Positions 1-8,590 of a DNA stretch of 59,610 nt are shown in pieces. Numbering within the stretch: the stretch's first letter is position 1; each line of letters starts with the position of its first letter. The DNA is from Caballeronia telluris (GTDB taxonomy: Bacteria > Pseudomonadota > Gammaproteobacteria > Burkholderiales > Burkholderiaceae), in NCBI RefSeq assembly GCF_001544495.1, contig NZ_FCNZ02000028.1:1-59610 (forward strand), written 5' to 3'. Below the pieces are notes generated by a model. The model saw only the letters and a list, made by a program, of their open reading frames with translations. It was not told the DNA's origin and searched no databases. The translations under genes and the position numbers were made by a program.

Positions 1-412
1 TACGACGCCTGCCCGCATGCGCCTTTGGTGCGGGCCCAGCTGCACGGTGAAGGGCAGGCATCCTACAAACCTAAACTCAAACTGCCGAACGGTCACTTTG
101 GAATCACGGGCGGTTCAGGGCCGGCGGGTCTGCGAGCGCGCTCGGGAAAGGCAACTAACCGTCTTTGAGCTCGTTCTCTGGCATATTGGGGCGTCCCGTG
201 CACAGCTAATCGCGGTGACGAGCCGCACAGCAAAGTTAAACAGGCGGGCTCGGGGCGGTCGACAAAGGCGCGCGCAGTGATGCGCCCGGCTGAGAAGCAC
301 ATGACGGCGCCTACTGCACCTAGAGCAGGAGCAGGCATCGTTGCCGCCGCTGAGTTGACTAGCAAACCGGTCGGCGTGAGCCCTGTCCAAACCCAAGGAA
401 TATCGAAAGACC
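1..412. other. stretch without a supported gene (left edge)
   Basis: I see no supportable gene here. Open frames exist on both strands, but they overlap one another and translate to Arg/Ala/Pro-rich low-complexity sequence without a domain I recognise. The stretch follows the 3' end of the DUF1488 gene. It may hold that gene's terminator or the margin of a gene outside the window, but no clear hairpin stands out. Confidence 0.5.
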
Positions 413-685
413 TCACCTACCTCGCGCGAAATCCGACGACGTCAACTCGATAGTCGCCGCCGGATGGGCGAGCGCTTTGCGTGCCGCGATGGCGGTAATT
501 CGCTGGTAGCCATCGCCGAAGCATTTGAGTGTGCGAGCGTCGCTTGCGCCCGGTTCAAGCCAGAAATACGCTTCGAGTGCCTCGAGGGCGACCACACACT
601 CGACTGAGCCGATCGCTCGTACGAGGTCAAACGCGACACCGCGGTGATTTGCGAGGATGCGGGGTGCTGCCGCTGCGGCGTCCAT
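413..685 (-). CDS. small DUF1488-like protein
   Basis: This 90-residue protein has the look of the DUF1488 family, small proteins common in Burkholderiaceae whose function is not known. The core reads VECVVALEALEAYFWLE, followed by a helix with YQRITAIAARKAL and a final TIELTSSDF strand. This matches the family pattern of a beta-strand, a middle EALE helix, a charged helix and a terminal beta-strand. It starts with MDAAAAAP and is transcribed away from the integrase next to it. The family call rests on pattern only; an unrelated small ORF is the alternative. Confidence 0.55.
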   Translation of the reverse strand: MDAAAAAPRILANHRGVAFDLVRAIGSVECVVALEALEAYFWLEPGASDARTLKCFGDGYQRITAIAARKALAHPAATIELTSSDFARGR

Positions 686-761
686 GATTAAACTGTGTAA
701 TTGAAGTTAGGCAAGTGTTTGAACTCTGACCCGCGCAATAGAACGCAAGCCCGATGCGTTG

Positions 762-1979
762 CTACCAGTCGATACGGTGCTTGTCTTCCGTTTCCTGGTG
801 CCGCCGGTCATCGTCGATATGCAGGTACAGGCTGGTCGTGGTCAGCGAAGCGTGACCCAGATTGTCACGAACGAGCCGAAGATCAACCTTTTGATCTGCC
901 ATGTGAGAGCCCGCGCTGTGACGCAGCCAGTGGGCCGACGCTTTCTCCAGTAAGTCTGAACGCGCCGAAGCACCATCTCGCTCGCGCAGTCGCGCAGCGG
1001 CTCTCGCAAATACGTCCTTGACGATCGCGTGCAGTCCGGCGCGCGTCAGTGGCGCGCATGCCTGCGTTCGGTCGTTGGCTGCGGTTGCCCCAATCGGCAA
1101 AACTAGCGGCGTCTCTTCGTTGGGCGACGGCAGTGCGCTCAGGCCCAGTTGCTGGCGGTAGCGCGAAAGCTCCATCATCATCTCGCGCGTCGCGGGGACG
1201 AGTCGCTCCTTGCCGCCTTTACCGTGAACGGCCAGCCACCAGCGAAGGGCGCCGTCGGCGTCGCGCCGCACGAAGAACTGGCCCATGCTGTTCGCGCCAA
1301 CTTCAGCAATACGCAAACCACCCAGATACAGCAGCGTGAACAGCCACCGCACCCGGTAGGCGTGCGCACGCGCGCGATCGGTGTCGCGCGGCAGCGTCGC
1401 GATGGTGTCTTTGACTTCCTGCCAGAGCCCCGGCTCGAGATAGCGGGTGATGCGAGGAGCGGCGTGCTTCGTGCGCTGGCGGGATAGGGAAAGGGGATTG
1501 CCAGCCAAATAGCCCGCCTGCACGAGCCACGCAAACAACGCGTTGAGAATGACGATCGCCTGGCGCTGACTCGCGGGCGACAGGGGTCCATAGAAAGGCC
1601 GCCACCGTGCATCGTGGCGAGGGTGTTTGCGACCACCGCCGGCGACCCAGGTTGCGGCGGGTTGCGGATCGGCCAGGAATTGCTGGTAGCGCAGACAATC
1701 TTCGTGGGTGAGCGATGAGAGCGGCTTGCAGAGCGTTACGAGCGACCAGAGAAGCAGACGCTCGGCCTCCTTGCGATAACTCTCGAAGGTGGTCGTCGTG
1801 TCGTGAAAGCGCGAGAGCCAGGCGCGAATCGCATCGAGATCATTGCTGGCCGCGATCTGCGCCCGACCGTCCGTCGCGCGATTCGCCCCTAGACTACCGT
1901 CGAGCGTCGACGGAATCACGAGCGATTCGAGTGGCGCGGGTTGGAGTGCAATGGATGTCGGTGGCGGAAGAGCGGGCAT
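762..1979 (-). CDS. phage-type tyrosine recombinase/integrase
   Basis: A 405-residue site-specific recombinase that cuts and rejoins DNA through a covalent 3'-phosphotyrosine. The C-terminal catalytic domain is complete. Arg223 lies in GGLRIAEV, a beta-hairpin Lys in VHGKGGKERLVPA (about 251-263), His350/Arg353/His354 in HWLRH, LGH at 373-375, and the nucleophile Tyr385 in TTSLYLH. Residues about 50-155 form the helical SAM-like core-binding domain. It lies back to back with kfrA across a 141-bp AT-rich gap, an arrangement seen on Burkholderia plasmids. It could act in resolving replicon multimers or in mobility of the region; I see no att repeat that settles which. All catalytic residues are present, so it should be active. 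Confidence 0.93.
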   Translation of the reverse strand: MPALPPPTSIALQPAPLESLVIPSTLDGSLGANRATDGRAQIAASNDLDAIRAWLSRFHDTTTTFESYRKEAERLLLWSLVTLCKPLSSLTHEDCLRYQQFLADPQPAATWVAGGGRKHPRHDARWRPFYGPLSPASQRQAIVILNALFAWLVQAGYLAGNPLSLSRQRTKHAAPRITRYLEPGLWQEVKDTIATLPRDTDRARAHAYRVRWLFTLLYLGGLRIAEVGANSMGQFFVRRDADGALRWWLAVHGKGGKERLVPATREMMMELSRYRQQLGLSALPSPNEETPLVLPIGATAANDRTQACAPLTRAGLHAIVKDVFARAAARLRERDGASARSDLLEKASAHWLRHSAGSHMADQKVDLRLVRDNLGHASLTTTSLYLHIDDDRRHQETEDKHRIDW

Positions 1980-2023
1980 CGAGTCTCACGCGGTTTCAAA
2001 GTCGGTACGACGCAAATGACTCA

Positions 2024-2092
2024 ACATTATAGCACTAATGTCAAATATTTAAGTCGGCAAGGTTAGATAGGAATTGGAATACGTTGTATTAT
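2024..2092. promoter_or_regulatory. divergent integrase/kfrA control region
   Basis: The AT-rich gap between the divergent integrase and kfrA genes holds an inverted repeat, ACATTA-N6-TAATGT (2024-2041). A TATTAT box (2087-2092) reads toward kfrA, with a weak TTAGAT 18 bp before it. KfrA proteins repress their own promoter through sites in this position, so the repeat is a plausible KfrA operator. The -35 match is poor and the promoter is tentative. Confidence 0.35.
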
Positions 2093-2120
2093 GAGCTATG
2101 TTCTTCGCCCTCACTGACCC

Positions 2121-3137
2121 ATGTCCGACGTTCTTTCCGACGAAACCCGCCTCGCCGCCGATATCGAGCGCCTCAAGGTCGAGTTCCCAAAGACGCGTGA
2201 GCTCTATCGCGAGGTGTGCGCGCTACTGTTTTTCCGCTTCGGCGTCCCTCCCACCGCCAATCGCCTCTACAACTTGGTTCGGCGCGGCACCATGAGCACC
2301 CCGGCGTCGGTGCTAAGCGAGTTCTGGGCGGAGTTACGAGAGAAGAGTCGGGTGCGAATCGAGCACCCGGACTTGCCAAAAGAGCTGAGTGAGGCCGCAG
2401 GCGAGTTGATCGGAACGCTTTGGACGCGCGCGGCGGCCTCCGCACACGCCGAACTGACGTCACTTCGCGATGACGTCGAAGCGCGTCGCGCCGAGGGGGA
2501 GCAAAAGGTCGTCGCCGCGCGCGGCGAGCTTGGTCGGACTGAGACGGCGCTCGAGCAACGCACCGCGGCATTGCTTGCGGCGCAGGTCGAAATTCGAGAG
2601 TTGGAGCGGCAGCAGGCGCAAGAGGCGGCCGCACGCAAGGCACTCGAGGCGCAGGTCAAGCGTCTTGGCGACGAGGTCGTCGCGCGCGAGCGTGATCTCG
2701 ACAAGGTTCGCGACACCTTCTCGCGTGATCTCGAAAAACTCCGCGAGACGGCGGGTCGTGCGGAGGAGCGCTTGCGCGCATCGGAAAAGCGTGCGCTCTT
2801 GGAAATCGATCGCGAACGCGGTGCAGTGGTAAAAGCGCAGAAAGAATTGGCGGAAGCTGCCAAGCGCGCCGAAAAGCGGGATGCCGAACATCGTCGAACA
2901 GTCGAAGCGCTGCAAGAGCAGCAGGGCGACGCTCGCCAGCAGACCGGGGTGTTGCAAGGCAAGCTGGCCGCGCTCGAAGAGGCATACAAGTCGCTCCAAG
3001 AGCAGTTGAAGTCGCTGCGCGCAACGACGCGTCCCTCAGCGCAACGCGCGCCCGCGGCAGAATCCCGTCCTTCAGCCAGGCGCGCAACGCGCAAGGCGAC
3101 CGCTGGGAAAGCGGCGGGAACGAAGAGCCAAACGTAA
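2121..3137 (+). CDS. kfrA: KfrA-type plasmid DNA-binding coiled-coil protein
   Basis: A 338-residue KfrA-family protein. These are plasmid-encoded DNA-binding proteins with an N-terminal DNA-binding domain and a long alpha-helical tail, which autoregulate and aid stable plasmid maintenance. Residues about 10-85 carry the KfrA N-domain, including RELYREVCALLFFRFGVPPT and ANRLYNLVRRGTMSTP. Residues about 115-295 are almost unbroken coiled coil, rich in Glu, Arg, Lys and Ala. The last about 40 residues are a basic Ala/Arg/Thr/Lys tail. The RHH gene follows within 60 bp. The C-terminal segment from about 2958 onward has a diverged second copy at 50064-50243 with the same downstream RHH neighbour. 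Confidence 0.85.
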   Translation: MSDVLSDETRLAADIERLKVEFPKTRELYREVCALLFFRFGVPPTANRLYNLVRRGTMSTPASVLSEFWAELREKSRVRIEHPDLPKELSEAAGELIGTLWTRAAASAHAELTSLRDDVEARRAEGEQKVVAARGELGRTETALEQRTAALLAAQVEIRELERQQAQEAAARKALEAQVKRLGDEVVARERDLDKVRDTFSRDLEKLRETAGRAEERLRASEKRALLEIDRERGAVVKAQKELAEAAKRAEKRDAEHRRTVEALQEQQGDARQQTGVLQGKLAALEEAYKSLQEQLKSLRATTRPSAQRAPAAESRPSARRATRKATAGKAAGTKSQT

Positions 3138-3195
3138 CCTTGGCGTCGTGGCGAGTTCGACCTCGCTCCCGTGCGTCCGGGAAAGGAGTGAAAAA

Positions 3196-3471
3196 TTGAG
3201 AAGAACGGCAGAGAACAAACTGAGGGTGGTCGCAGTCCGCATCGACCCAGTCATCGAACAGAGGTTACGCGTGTTGGCGGAAGCGACAGGGCGAAAGCAG
3301 TCCTTTTTCCTGCAGCAGATGATCGAGGGCGGTATCGACGCGATCGAAGAAACTTGGCTGTCGTCCGATACGTTGGCGAAGGTTCGAAGTGGTGCTTTGC
3401 CAGATCTCCTGGACGAACACCGCACGACCTCGGATCTGTTCGACCACGGTGCGAGTGATCCGGCGCCATAG
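3196..3471 (+). CDS. ribbon-helix-helix (CopG-like) DNA-binding protein, TTG start
   Basis: A 91-residue small DNA-binding protein. The strand KLRVVAVRIDPVIEQRLRVL followed by a helix and GRKQSFFLQQMIEGG has the beta-alpha-alpha layout of CopG/Arc-type regulators. I place the start at TTG 3196, not the ATG 48 bp upstream. A strong GAAAGGAG Shine-Dalgarno ends 7-8 bp before the TTG, and the paralogue at 50332 starts at exactly this residue (MRRSAENK against LRRTAENK). The protein probably acts as an autorepressor or accessory segregation factor with KfrA. No toxin gene follows, so a toxin-antitoxin role is less likely. Confidence 0.75.
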   Translation: MRRTAENKLRVVAVRIDPVIEQRLRVLAEATGRKQSFFLQQMIEGGIDAIEETWLSSDTLAKVRSGALPDLLDEHRTTSDLFDHGASDPAP

Positions 3472-3988
3472 CGCACCCGGGGATCCAGATACGGCGCAAT
3501 ACATACATACACGCGATGCGCTGAGTCGCGAGAACGCCAGATTTTGCATCAAAAGGACACGACTCAACCACATCGACTATTCGTTGGCACGTCTTCGAGA
3601 ACTGCGTGTCGGTTAGGCGCTTCTACCCACTCAACTGGCTCGCATTTCAGCGCTGGAACGAAGCGTAGAGCGACTCGTCGAGCCAAACAATCGGGATGCC
3701 GCGAGCTAAACGGCTCGTTGCCTAGCAGGTCGGGTGGCGCGTATGCGCAAGCGGCGGGCGGATCAAGCGGTAACCGTCCTTTTCGAGCTTGTATGGACCC
3801 GACGCCTTTCGCAAGCTAGCGAAAGTGAGGCTACGGCCACGATGAGTGTGCTGATTAATTTGCTTATGATACGTCGCTCCCTTGTTCGCACTCGATGTAG
3901 ACGGAGACGGTGTCCGCCTGCTCCATAGCTGACCAGCAATCGCCGTGTCGCGCGCATCGCGTGTTGCCGGCTGAAAGCTGATCCGCGC
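3472..3988. other. 517-bp intergenic stretch
   Basis: I recognise no gene between the RHH gene and the end of the leuD-like gene. Frames that are open here give no domain. One small hairpin is visible: CTTTCGC (3806-3812) and GCGAAAG (3819-3825) with a 6-nt loop. It has no following T-run, so it is at best a weak terminator for the leftward leuCD-like operon. This is the junction between the plasmid-type genes and the catabolic cargo. Confidence 0.5.
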
Positions 3989-4594
3989 TCAGGCGTAGAC
4001 CCAGGGACGTGCCGCACGATCGGCGGCCTGATAAGCCGATATGCGTGCCTCACGCGCGACGGCCTGATCGACATCGTCCTGACCGTTGAGCAAGGCAACA
4101 CGCTGCGACTCCGGCAAGCTGAAGGCTATCGGCTCCAAACCCGGTACGCGAATCAGGCAAGCGCGTAGATCGACTGTCAGCTCCGCGCCGCTCGCGGCAA
4201 CGGGCATGATCGATGCAATCTGTTCTCGCGCGAGACGGATCGGCAGCACGCCGTTCTGGAAGCAGTTGTTATTGAAAATATCCCCGTAGCTCGACGCGAT
4301 CACGCACTGGATACCGAACTCGTCGAGCGCCCACACCGCCATTTCACGCGAACTTCCACAGCCGAAATTCGCACCGGTCACGAGGATGCGGGCGTCGCGA
4401 AAAGGCGGCCGGTTCAGCACGAAATCCGGATTTTCGCTGCCGTCCGCGCGATACCGCATCGTCTCGAACGCCCATGGCTGAAACTGTCCGCGCTTCAGTT
4501 GCGAAATGCGCTCGATGCGCACGATGAGGTCGGTGTCCACATCGTCGAGCGCGAGGACGGCGGCGTATCCCTTACAGACTTCGAATGCTTTCAT
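3989..4594 (-). CDS. aconitase-family hydratase small subunit (LeuD-like)
   Basis: A 201-residue swivelling subunit of an isopropylmalate-isomerase-type hydratase. It carries the family hallmark GANFGCGSSREMAVWALDEF around residues 75-94, and SSYGDIFNNNCFQNGVLPI after it. Its ATG overlaps the stop codon of the large-subunit gene (ATGA), so the subunits are translationally coupled. Substrates of such heterodimers include isopropylmalate, citraconate, dimethylmaleate and homoaconitate. The catabolic neighbours, with no leuB or leuA, argue against leucine synthesis. An upstream in-frame extension inside the large-subunit gene exists but is only a shadow. Confidence 0.9.
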   Translation of the reverse strand: MKAFEVCKGYAAVLALDDVDTDLIVRIERISQLKRGQFQPWAFETMRYRADGSENPDFVLNRPPFRDARILVTGANFGCGSSREMAVWALDEFGIQCVIASSYGDIFNNNCFQNGVLPIRLAREQIASIMPVAASGAELTVDLRACLIRVPGLEPIAFSLPESQRVALLNGQDDVDQAVAREARISAYQAADRAARPWVYA

Positions 4595-5985
4595 GACGCC
4601 CCCCGGATTTCGCCTGCCAGTGCCGATGCCGCAGCCGTTGCCGGGCTGGCGAGATGCGTCATCACGCCCGGCCCCTGACGACCCACGAAGTTGCGATTCG
4701 ATGTGGATACGCAGCGTTCGCCGCTCGCACCCAGATCGCCGTTCGCGCCGACGCACATTGAGCAGCCCGGCTGACGCCATTCGAAACCCGCATCGCGGAA
4801 GATCTGATCGAGTCCTTCGCGCTCGGCCTGTTGACGCACCGGTTGCGAGCCCGGCACGACCCACGCGCTGACGTGCTTCGCGATCTTGCCGCTTTTCACG
4901 ACTGCCGCCGCCGCCCGCAAATCGGTGATACGGCTGTTCGCGCACGAGCCGATGAACACGCGGTCGATCTTCGTGCCTTCCATGCGCTGCAAGGGCTTGA
5001 GTTGCATGTAGCACAGCGCGGCCTCGGATTGCGCGCGCCGCTGCACGTTGCGCTCGACAGCGGGGTCGGGCACCACGCCATCAATGCCCACCACTTGCTC
5101 AGGCGTCGTGCCCCACGTGATCTGCGCATCGACCCCGTCGACATCGACGGTGACGTCTTTATCGAACACCGCGTCGGCATCGGTTGCGAGTCGGCGCCAA
5201 GCGACGATGGCATCGTCGAACGCCTTGCCTTTCGGCGCATAGGGACGGCCGCGCAGGTACTCGAAGGTGACCTCGTCCGGCGCGATCATGCCGAGCCGCG
5301 CGCCCATCTCGATGGCGAGATTGCAGAGCGTCATGCGTGCTTCCATGTCAAGCGCGCGCGTTGCGTCTCCGGCAAATTCGAGCGCATGACCCGCCGCACC
5401 CGCGACGCCTAGCTGGCCGATCACGTGCAGGATCATGTCCTTGGCGGTAGCGCGACGCGCGGGCAGACCGCGCAGCGTGACGCGCATTTTCAGCGGCTTG
5501 CGCTGGCGCAGCGTCTGGCTCGCGAGCACCTGAACCTGTTCCGACAAGCCGATGCCCCAACCCATCGCGCCGAACGCGCCGTGCGTGCAGGTGTGACTGT
5601 CGCCGCAGACGAGCGTCGTGCCCGGCAACGTCAAGCCCTGTTCCGGCGCGATGACGTGAACGATGCCCTGACGTGCATCGTCGAGATCGAAGCGCTCGAT
5701 GTTGAGCCGCTCTGTCTGTTCCCGCAGGGCGTCGACCAGTTCGGTGGCCCACGGCTCGTCGCCGCCGCGCCGTCCGGGTACGCTCGAAATCACGTGATCG
5801 GGCGTCGCGAACGTGAGCGAAGCATCGCGCACGGCGAGGCCGCGCCGCTCCAGCACGCGGATCGCTTCGACGGCGGTCAGTTCGTGCAGCAGATGGCGGT
5901 CGATATGCAGGGCCGTGGTGCCGTCGGACAACTCTTCGACGACATGGTCGGTCCAAATCTTGTCGAACATCGTCTTCGCAATCAT
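4591..5985 (-). CDS. aconitase-family hydratase large subunit (LeuC-like)
   Basis: A 464-residue [4Fe-4S] hydro-lyase subunit that moves or adds water across a C=C bond next to carboxylates. The signature LPGTTLVCGDSHTCTHGAFG spans about 120-139. The cluster ligands are Cys348 (GSCANSR), Cys408 and Cys411 (PGCSMC), in register with E. coli LeuC. Length matches the family. Isopropylmalate isomerases and the dimethylmaleate/citraconate hydratases are similar enough that substrate cannot be read from the sequence. The operon is gntR-leuC-leuD, divergent from an ABC importer and a PEP-mutase-family lyase, so I favour hydration of an imported substituted maleate or related unsaturated diacid. Confidence 0.9.
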   Translation of the reverse strand: MIAKTMFDKIWTDHVVEELSDGTTALHIDRHLLHELTAVEAIRVLERRGLAVRDASLTFATPDHVISSVPGRRGGDEPWATELVDALREQTERLNIERFDLDDARQGIVHVIAPEQGLTLPGTTLVCGDSHTCTHGAFGAMGWGIGLSEQVQVLASQTLRQRKPLKMRVTLRGLPARRATAKDMILHVIGQLGVAGAAGHALEFAGDATRALDMEARMTLCNLAIEMGARLGMIAPDEVTFEYLRGRPYAPKGKAFDDAIVAWRRLATDADAVFDKDVTVDVDGVDAQITWGTTPEQVVGIDGVVPDPAVERNVQRRAQSEAALCYMQLKPLQRMEGTKIDRVFIGSCANSRITDLRAAAAVVKSGKIAKHVSAWVVPGSQPVRQQAEREGLDQIFRDAGFEWRQPGCSMCVGANGDLGASGERCVSTSNRNFVGRQGPGVMTHLASPATAAASALAGEIRGAS

Positions 5986-6044
5986 TCGATATCCTTATTA
6001 GTTATACGGATGTCACCGTTGGCTCCTCCCTCGAAACCTTCACT

Positions 6045-6821
6045 TCAGCTCAAAGGGGAACCCATGCCCGCGAGCGCGGGCAGTTGGAGGATAAGGTCGG
6101 CGGAATGCCAGAGATGGCGCTTCATCGCCTGATAGGCCATGTCTGGATTGCCGGCGAGGATGCCCTCGGCGATGTCCTCGTGTTCGGCGAGCGCGTTCTT
6201 CATCATCTGCGCACTGCCGATGAGCTGGCGCAACTGAATCATGAAGACCGGCAATTGGTATTTGTCGATGAGTCCGCCCAGTTGCGGGTTCGCGCACATA
6301 TGCACAATTTCCTGATGGAAGGCGCGGTTGTCGACGATGAAACGCTGGAAATCCGGGCGCTCGTTGTGAGCGCGGCCTTGCTCCAGCACGGCGACGAAGC
6401 GCTCGCGATTCTCGCCGATGTCGATATTTTGCGCGGCCATGCGGGCCGCGTATCCCTCGAGCGCCTCGCGAATCTGATAGACGTGCGCGACTTCCGCCGC
6501 CGACAGGCTGCGCACCACCGCGCCGCGATTCGGCACGACGTCCACGAGACCGTCCGCTTCCAGGCGACGAAACGCCTCGCGCAACGAGCCGCGGCTGATA
6601 CCGAGCTGTTCGACGAGATCGCGCGAAATAAGCCGCTGGCCTGGCACGAGACGGCCATCGAGGATGCGGCCCTTCAGTTCGGAAGCAATCCGCTCGACAG
6701 TTTCGCCCGAGCGGCCGGCGCTTTCGAGATCGGGGTCGGCATCCACGGAAATAGGGTTATGAGGGAAGTCCATGAGCGCATTGTCCAACATTTTACGTTG
6801 ACGCACCAGAGTTTTTGACAT
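6045..6821 (-). CDS. GntR-family (FCD subfamily) transcriptional regulator
   Basis: A 258-residue one-component regulator. The winged helix-turn-helix at about 40-105 includes PGQRLISRDLVEQLG, then GISRGSLREAFRRLEADG and the wing VPNRGAVV. The all-helical FCD ligand-binding domain follows, with the usual metal-site His residues in RAFHQEIVH and EHEDIAEGI. FCD members usually bind small carboxylates and repress until induced. It heads the leuCD-like operon and is divergent from the ABC operon. A perfect palindrome sits between the two promoters, so it probably controls both. An alternative start at Met11 (MLDNALMD) is possible. Confidence 0.9.
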   Translation of the reverse strand: MSKTLVRQRKMLDNALMDFPHNPISVDADPDLESAGRSGETVERIASELKGRILDGRLVPGQRLISRDLVEQLGISRGSLREAFRRLEADGLVDVVPNRGAVVRSLSAAEVAHVYQIREALEGYAARMAAQNIDIGENRERFVAVLEQGRAHNERPDFQRFIVDNRAFHQEIVHMCANPQLGGLIDKYQLPVFMIQLRQLIGSAQMMKNALAEHEDIAEGILAGNPDMAYQAMKRHLWHSADLILQLPALAGMGSPLS

Positions 6822-6832
6822 TTAATCCCTAC

Positions 6833-6851
6833 AAAAGTGTTAGACACTTTT
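6833..6851. promoter_or_regulatory. probable GntR operator palindrome
   Basis: AAAAGTGT-TAG-ACACTTTT is a perfect 8-bp inverted repeat with a 3-bp centre. It lies in the 57-bp gap between the divergent gntR and ABC substrate-binding genes. FCD-type GntR dimers bind short AT-rich palindromes of this size. A TTGACA hexamer at 6815-6820 lies just before it, reading toward the ABC operon, so a bound repressor would cover that promoter. Confidence 0.6.
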
Positions 6852-6878
6852 AATGACATCAAAAATCAGGAGACGTGC

Positions 6879-7838
6879 ATGAAACTTTCAGTGCGCTTCG
6901 GCGCCCTCGCGCTGTCGCTGTCGGGACTGGCTTTCGCGGCTGTCGCTCAGGCGGACGACGTGGTCCGCATCGGTGGAACAAGCAACTACGGACCGGTTCT
7001 GCCGGTCGCGGCGGCGGAAGAGTTGAAACTCTTCGACAAGGTCGGCGTGAAGACGCAGTTCACCGGGTTCCCGGGCGGCGCCGCGTGCATGGAAGCGCTC
7101 GCGGCCGGTGAAGTCGACATGGTCAACTTCTTTCCGCCGGGACTCGCACTCGCCAAGCGCCGCGGCGTGAAAGCGACCATCGTCAGCGCCGATTCGCTGA
7201 CGCCCCGCGGCTGGGACGTGATCGTCAAGAAAGACTCGCCGCTCAAAACCGTCAAGGATCTCGCGGGCAAGAAAGTCGGCATCTCGGCGACGGGGTCGAC
7301 CACCGACTTCTTCGGCCTGTGGGCGGCGAACGAGGCGGGCGGTCCGGTGAACCGCATTCCGGTCGGCGGCCCGGGCATGGTGCCGAACCTGCTGTCCGGC
7401 AATGTCGATGCGATCGTCGCGTATCCACCGCTCAGCTACAAGATGCTGCAGGCGGGCACGGGCCGAAGCCTCGTCGACTTCGGCAAGGTGATGCCCGCCA
7501 ATGTGCCCGACGTGTGGATGGCCTCCGACGAGGTCATCGCGAAGAATCCGGATGGCGTAAAGAAGACGCTGATCGCGCTCTACAGCGCTGTGGTGTACAT
7601 GCAGGCGCATCCTGACTGGTCGATCTCGTTCATCCAGAAGCAGACGGGTCTGCCGCCCGAGATCGCCAAGCAGGAATACGACAACACGATCATGGGTCTT
7701 TCGCCGGACGGTGCGATCAAGACGGAATGGGTCGAGGAATCGCTCAAGCTCGCGAAACTCGCCGGTATGAACGACACGCCGCCCGCGAAGGATCTCTTCA
7801 CGACGCGCTTCGTGCCCGTCAAGGTGGTGACGCCATGA
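6879..7838 (+). CDS. NitT/TauT-type ABC transporter substrate-binding protein
   Basis: A 319-residue periplasmic binding protein of the NMT1/SsuA-like class, which captures sulfonates, nitrate, taurine, pyrimidine precursors or aromatic acids. A Sec signal peptide (MKLSVRFGALALSLSGLAF, cleaved near AVAQA-DD) starts it. The mature part opens with the VRIGGTSNYGPVLPVAAAEE strand-helix typical of the fold. AGGAG sits 6 bp before the chosen ATG; an upstream in-frame start would break the signal peptide. The gene overlaps the following permease by ATGA. The substrate is probably the diacid precursor handled by the adjacent hydratase and lyase, which is inference from position. Confidence 0.9.
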   Translation: MKLSVRFGALALSLSGLAFAAVAQADDVVRIGGTSNYGPVLPVAAAEELKLFDKVGVKTQFTGFPGGAACMEALAAGEVDMVNFFPPGLALAKRRGVKATIVSADSLTPRGWDVIVKKDSPLKTVKDLAGKKVGISATGSTTDFFGLWAANEAGGPVNRIPVGGPGMVPNLLSGNVDAIVAYPPLSYKMLQAGTGRSLVDFGKVMPANVPDVWMASDEVIAKNPDGVKKTLIALYSAVVYMQAHPDWSISFIQKQTGLPPEIAKQEYDNTIMGLSPDGAIKTEWVEESLKLAKLAGMNDTPPAKDLFTTRFVPVKVVTP

Positions 7839-8587
7839 CGCCGTGGGCCACCCGACTCACGCAGGCGGCGATCGTCGCGGGCTTCGTGCTCGCCTGGCAC
7901 GTGACGGTCGTGATGCGGCTCGTTGATCCGATGCTGCTGCCGCCGCCCGCCGACGTGTTCGCACGCATGATGCATCTGCTCGGCGACGCGCGTTCGCTGC
8001 ACCATCTCGGCGTGACTCTTGGGGAAGTGACGCTCGCGGTCGTTCTGGTCACGCCGATCGGCATCGCGCTGGGTCTCTTCCTCGGCGAAAACGCTTATTG
8101 GGGCGCGGCGTTCCGGCCGCTCTTCTACTTCATGTCGAGCGTGCCGAAGTCGGTGTTCCTGCCGGTCTTCATCCTCGCGCTCGGCATGGGCTTCTCGCAG
8201 AAGGTCGCGTTCGGCATGTTCCAGGCGATCTTCGTGCTCGTGGTGGCCGCCATCGCGGCGGCTCAGAGCGTGCCCGTCGATTATGTCCGCACCGCCCGCT
8301 CGTTCGGCGCGACCCGCGCACAGATCTATCGCCATGTGTATCTGCCGTCGATGCTGCCGGTCATTCTCGAAGGCCTGCGCCTCGGCATGATCTTCAACAT
8401 CACCGGCGTGCTGTTCGCCGAGATGTACGTGTCGCGAGCGGGTCTCGGCTATCTGATCGCCAACTGGGGCATGAACTTCGACATCGTCAGTCTGCTGGCG
8501 GGCATCGTGCTCGCGAGTCTGGTGTCGATCCTGGTAAACGAGGCACTTCGCTGGTACGAGCATCGCGTCGGCGCCTGGCGCGGTTAA
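7835..8587 (+). CDS. ABC transporter permease (NitT/TauT type)
   Basis: A 250-residue inner-membrane permease with about six hydrophobic segments. The cytoplasmic coupling loop is seen in ARSFGATRAQIYRHVYLPSM, the EAA-type motif that contacts the ATPase. It overlaps the binding-protein gene by 4 bp and precedes the ATPase. Together with the second permease at 9424 it would form a heterodimeric channel, since most SsuC/TauC systems use one permease gene twice but some have two. Confidence 0.9.
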   Translation: MTPWATRLTQAAIVAGFVLAWHVTVVMRLVDPMLLPPPADVFARMMHLLGDARSLHHLGVTLGEVTLAVVLVTPIGIALGLFLGENAYWGAAFRPLFYFMSSVPKSVFLPVFILALGMGFSQKVAFGMFQAIFVLVVAAIAAAQSVPVDYVRTARSFGATRAQIYRHVYLPSMLPVILEGLRLGMIFNITGVLFAEMYVSRAGLGYLIANWGMNFDIVSLLAGIVLASLVSILVNEALRWYEHRVGAWRG

Positions 8588-8590
8588 AAG

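Noticed and set aside
93..416. 107-codon minus-strand ORF at the left edge
   Set aside because: No recognisable domain, composition like a shadow frame, and competing frames on both strands.
3989..5985. leuCD as part of leucine biosynthesis
   Set aside because: No leuA or leuB is near, a GntR/FCD regulator heads the operon, and the neighbours are an importer and a catabolic lyase. The family allows other diacid substrates.
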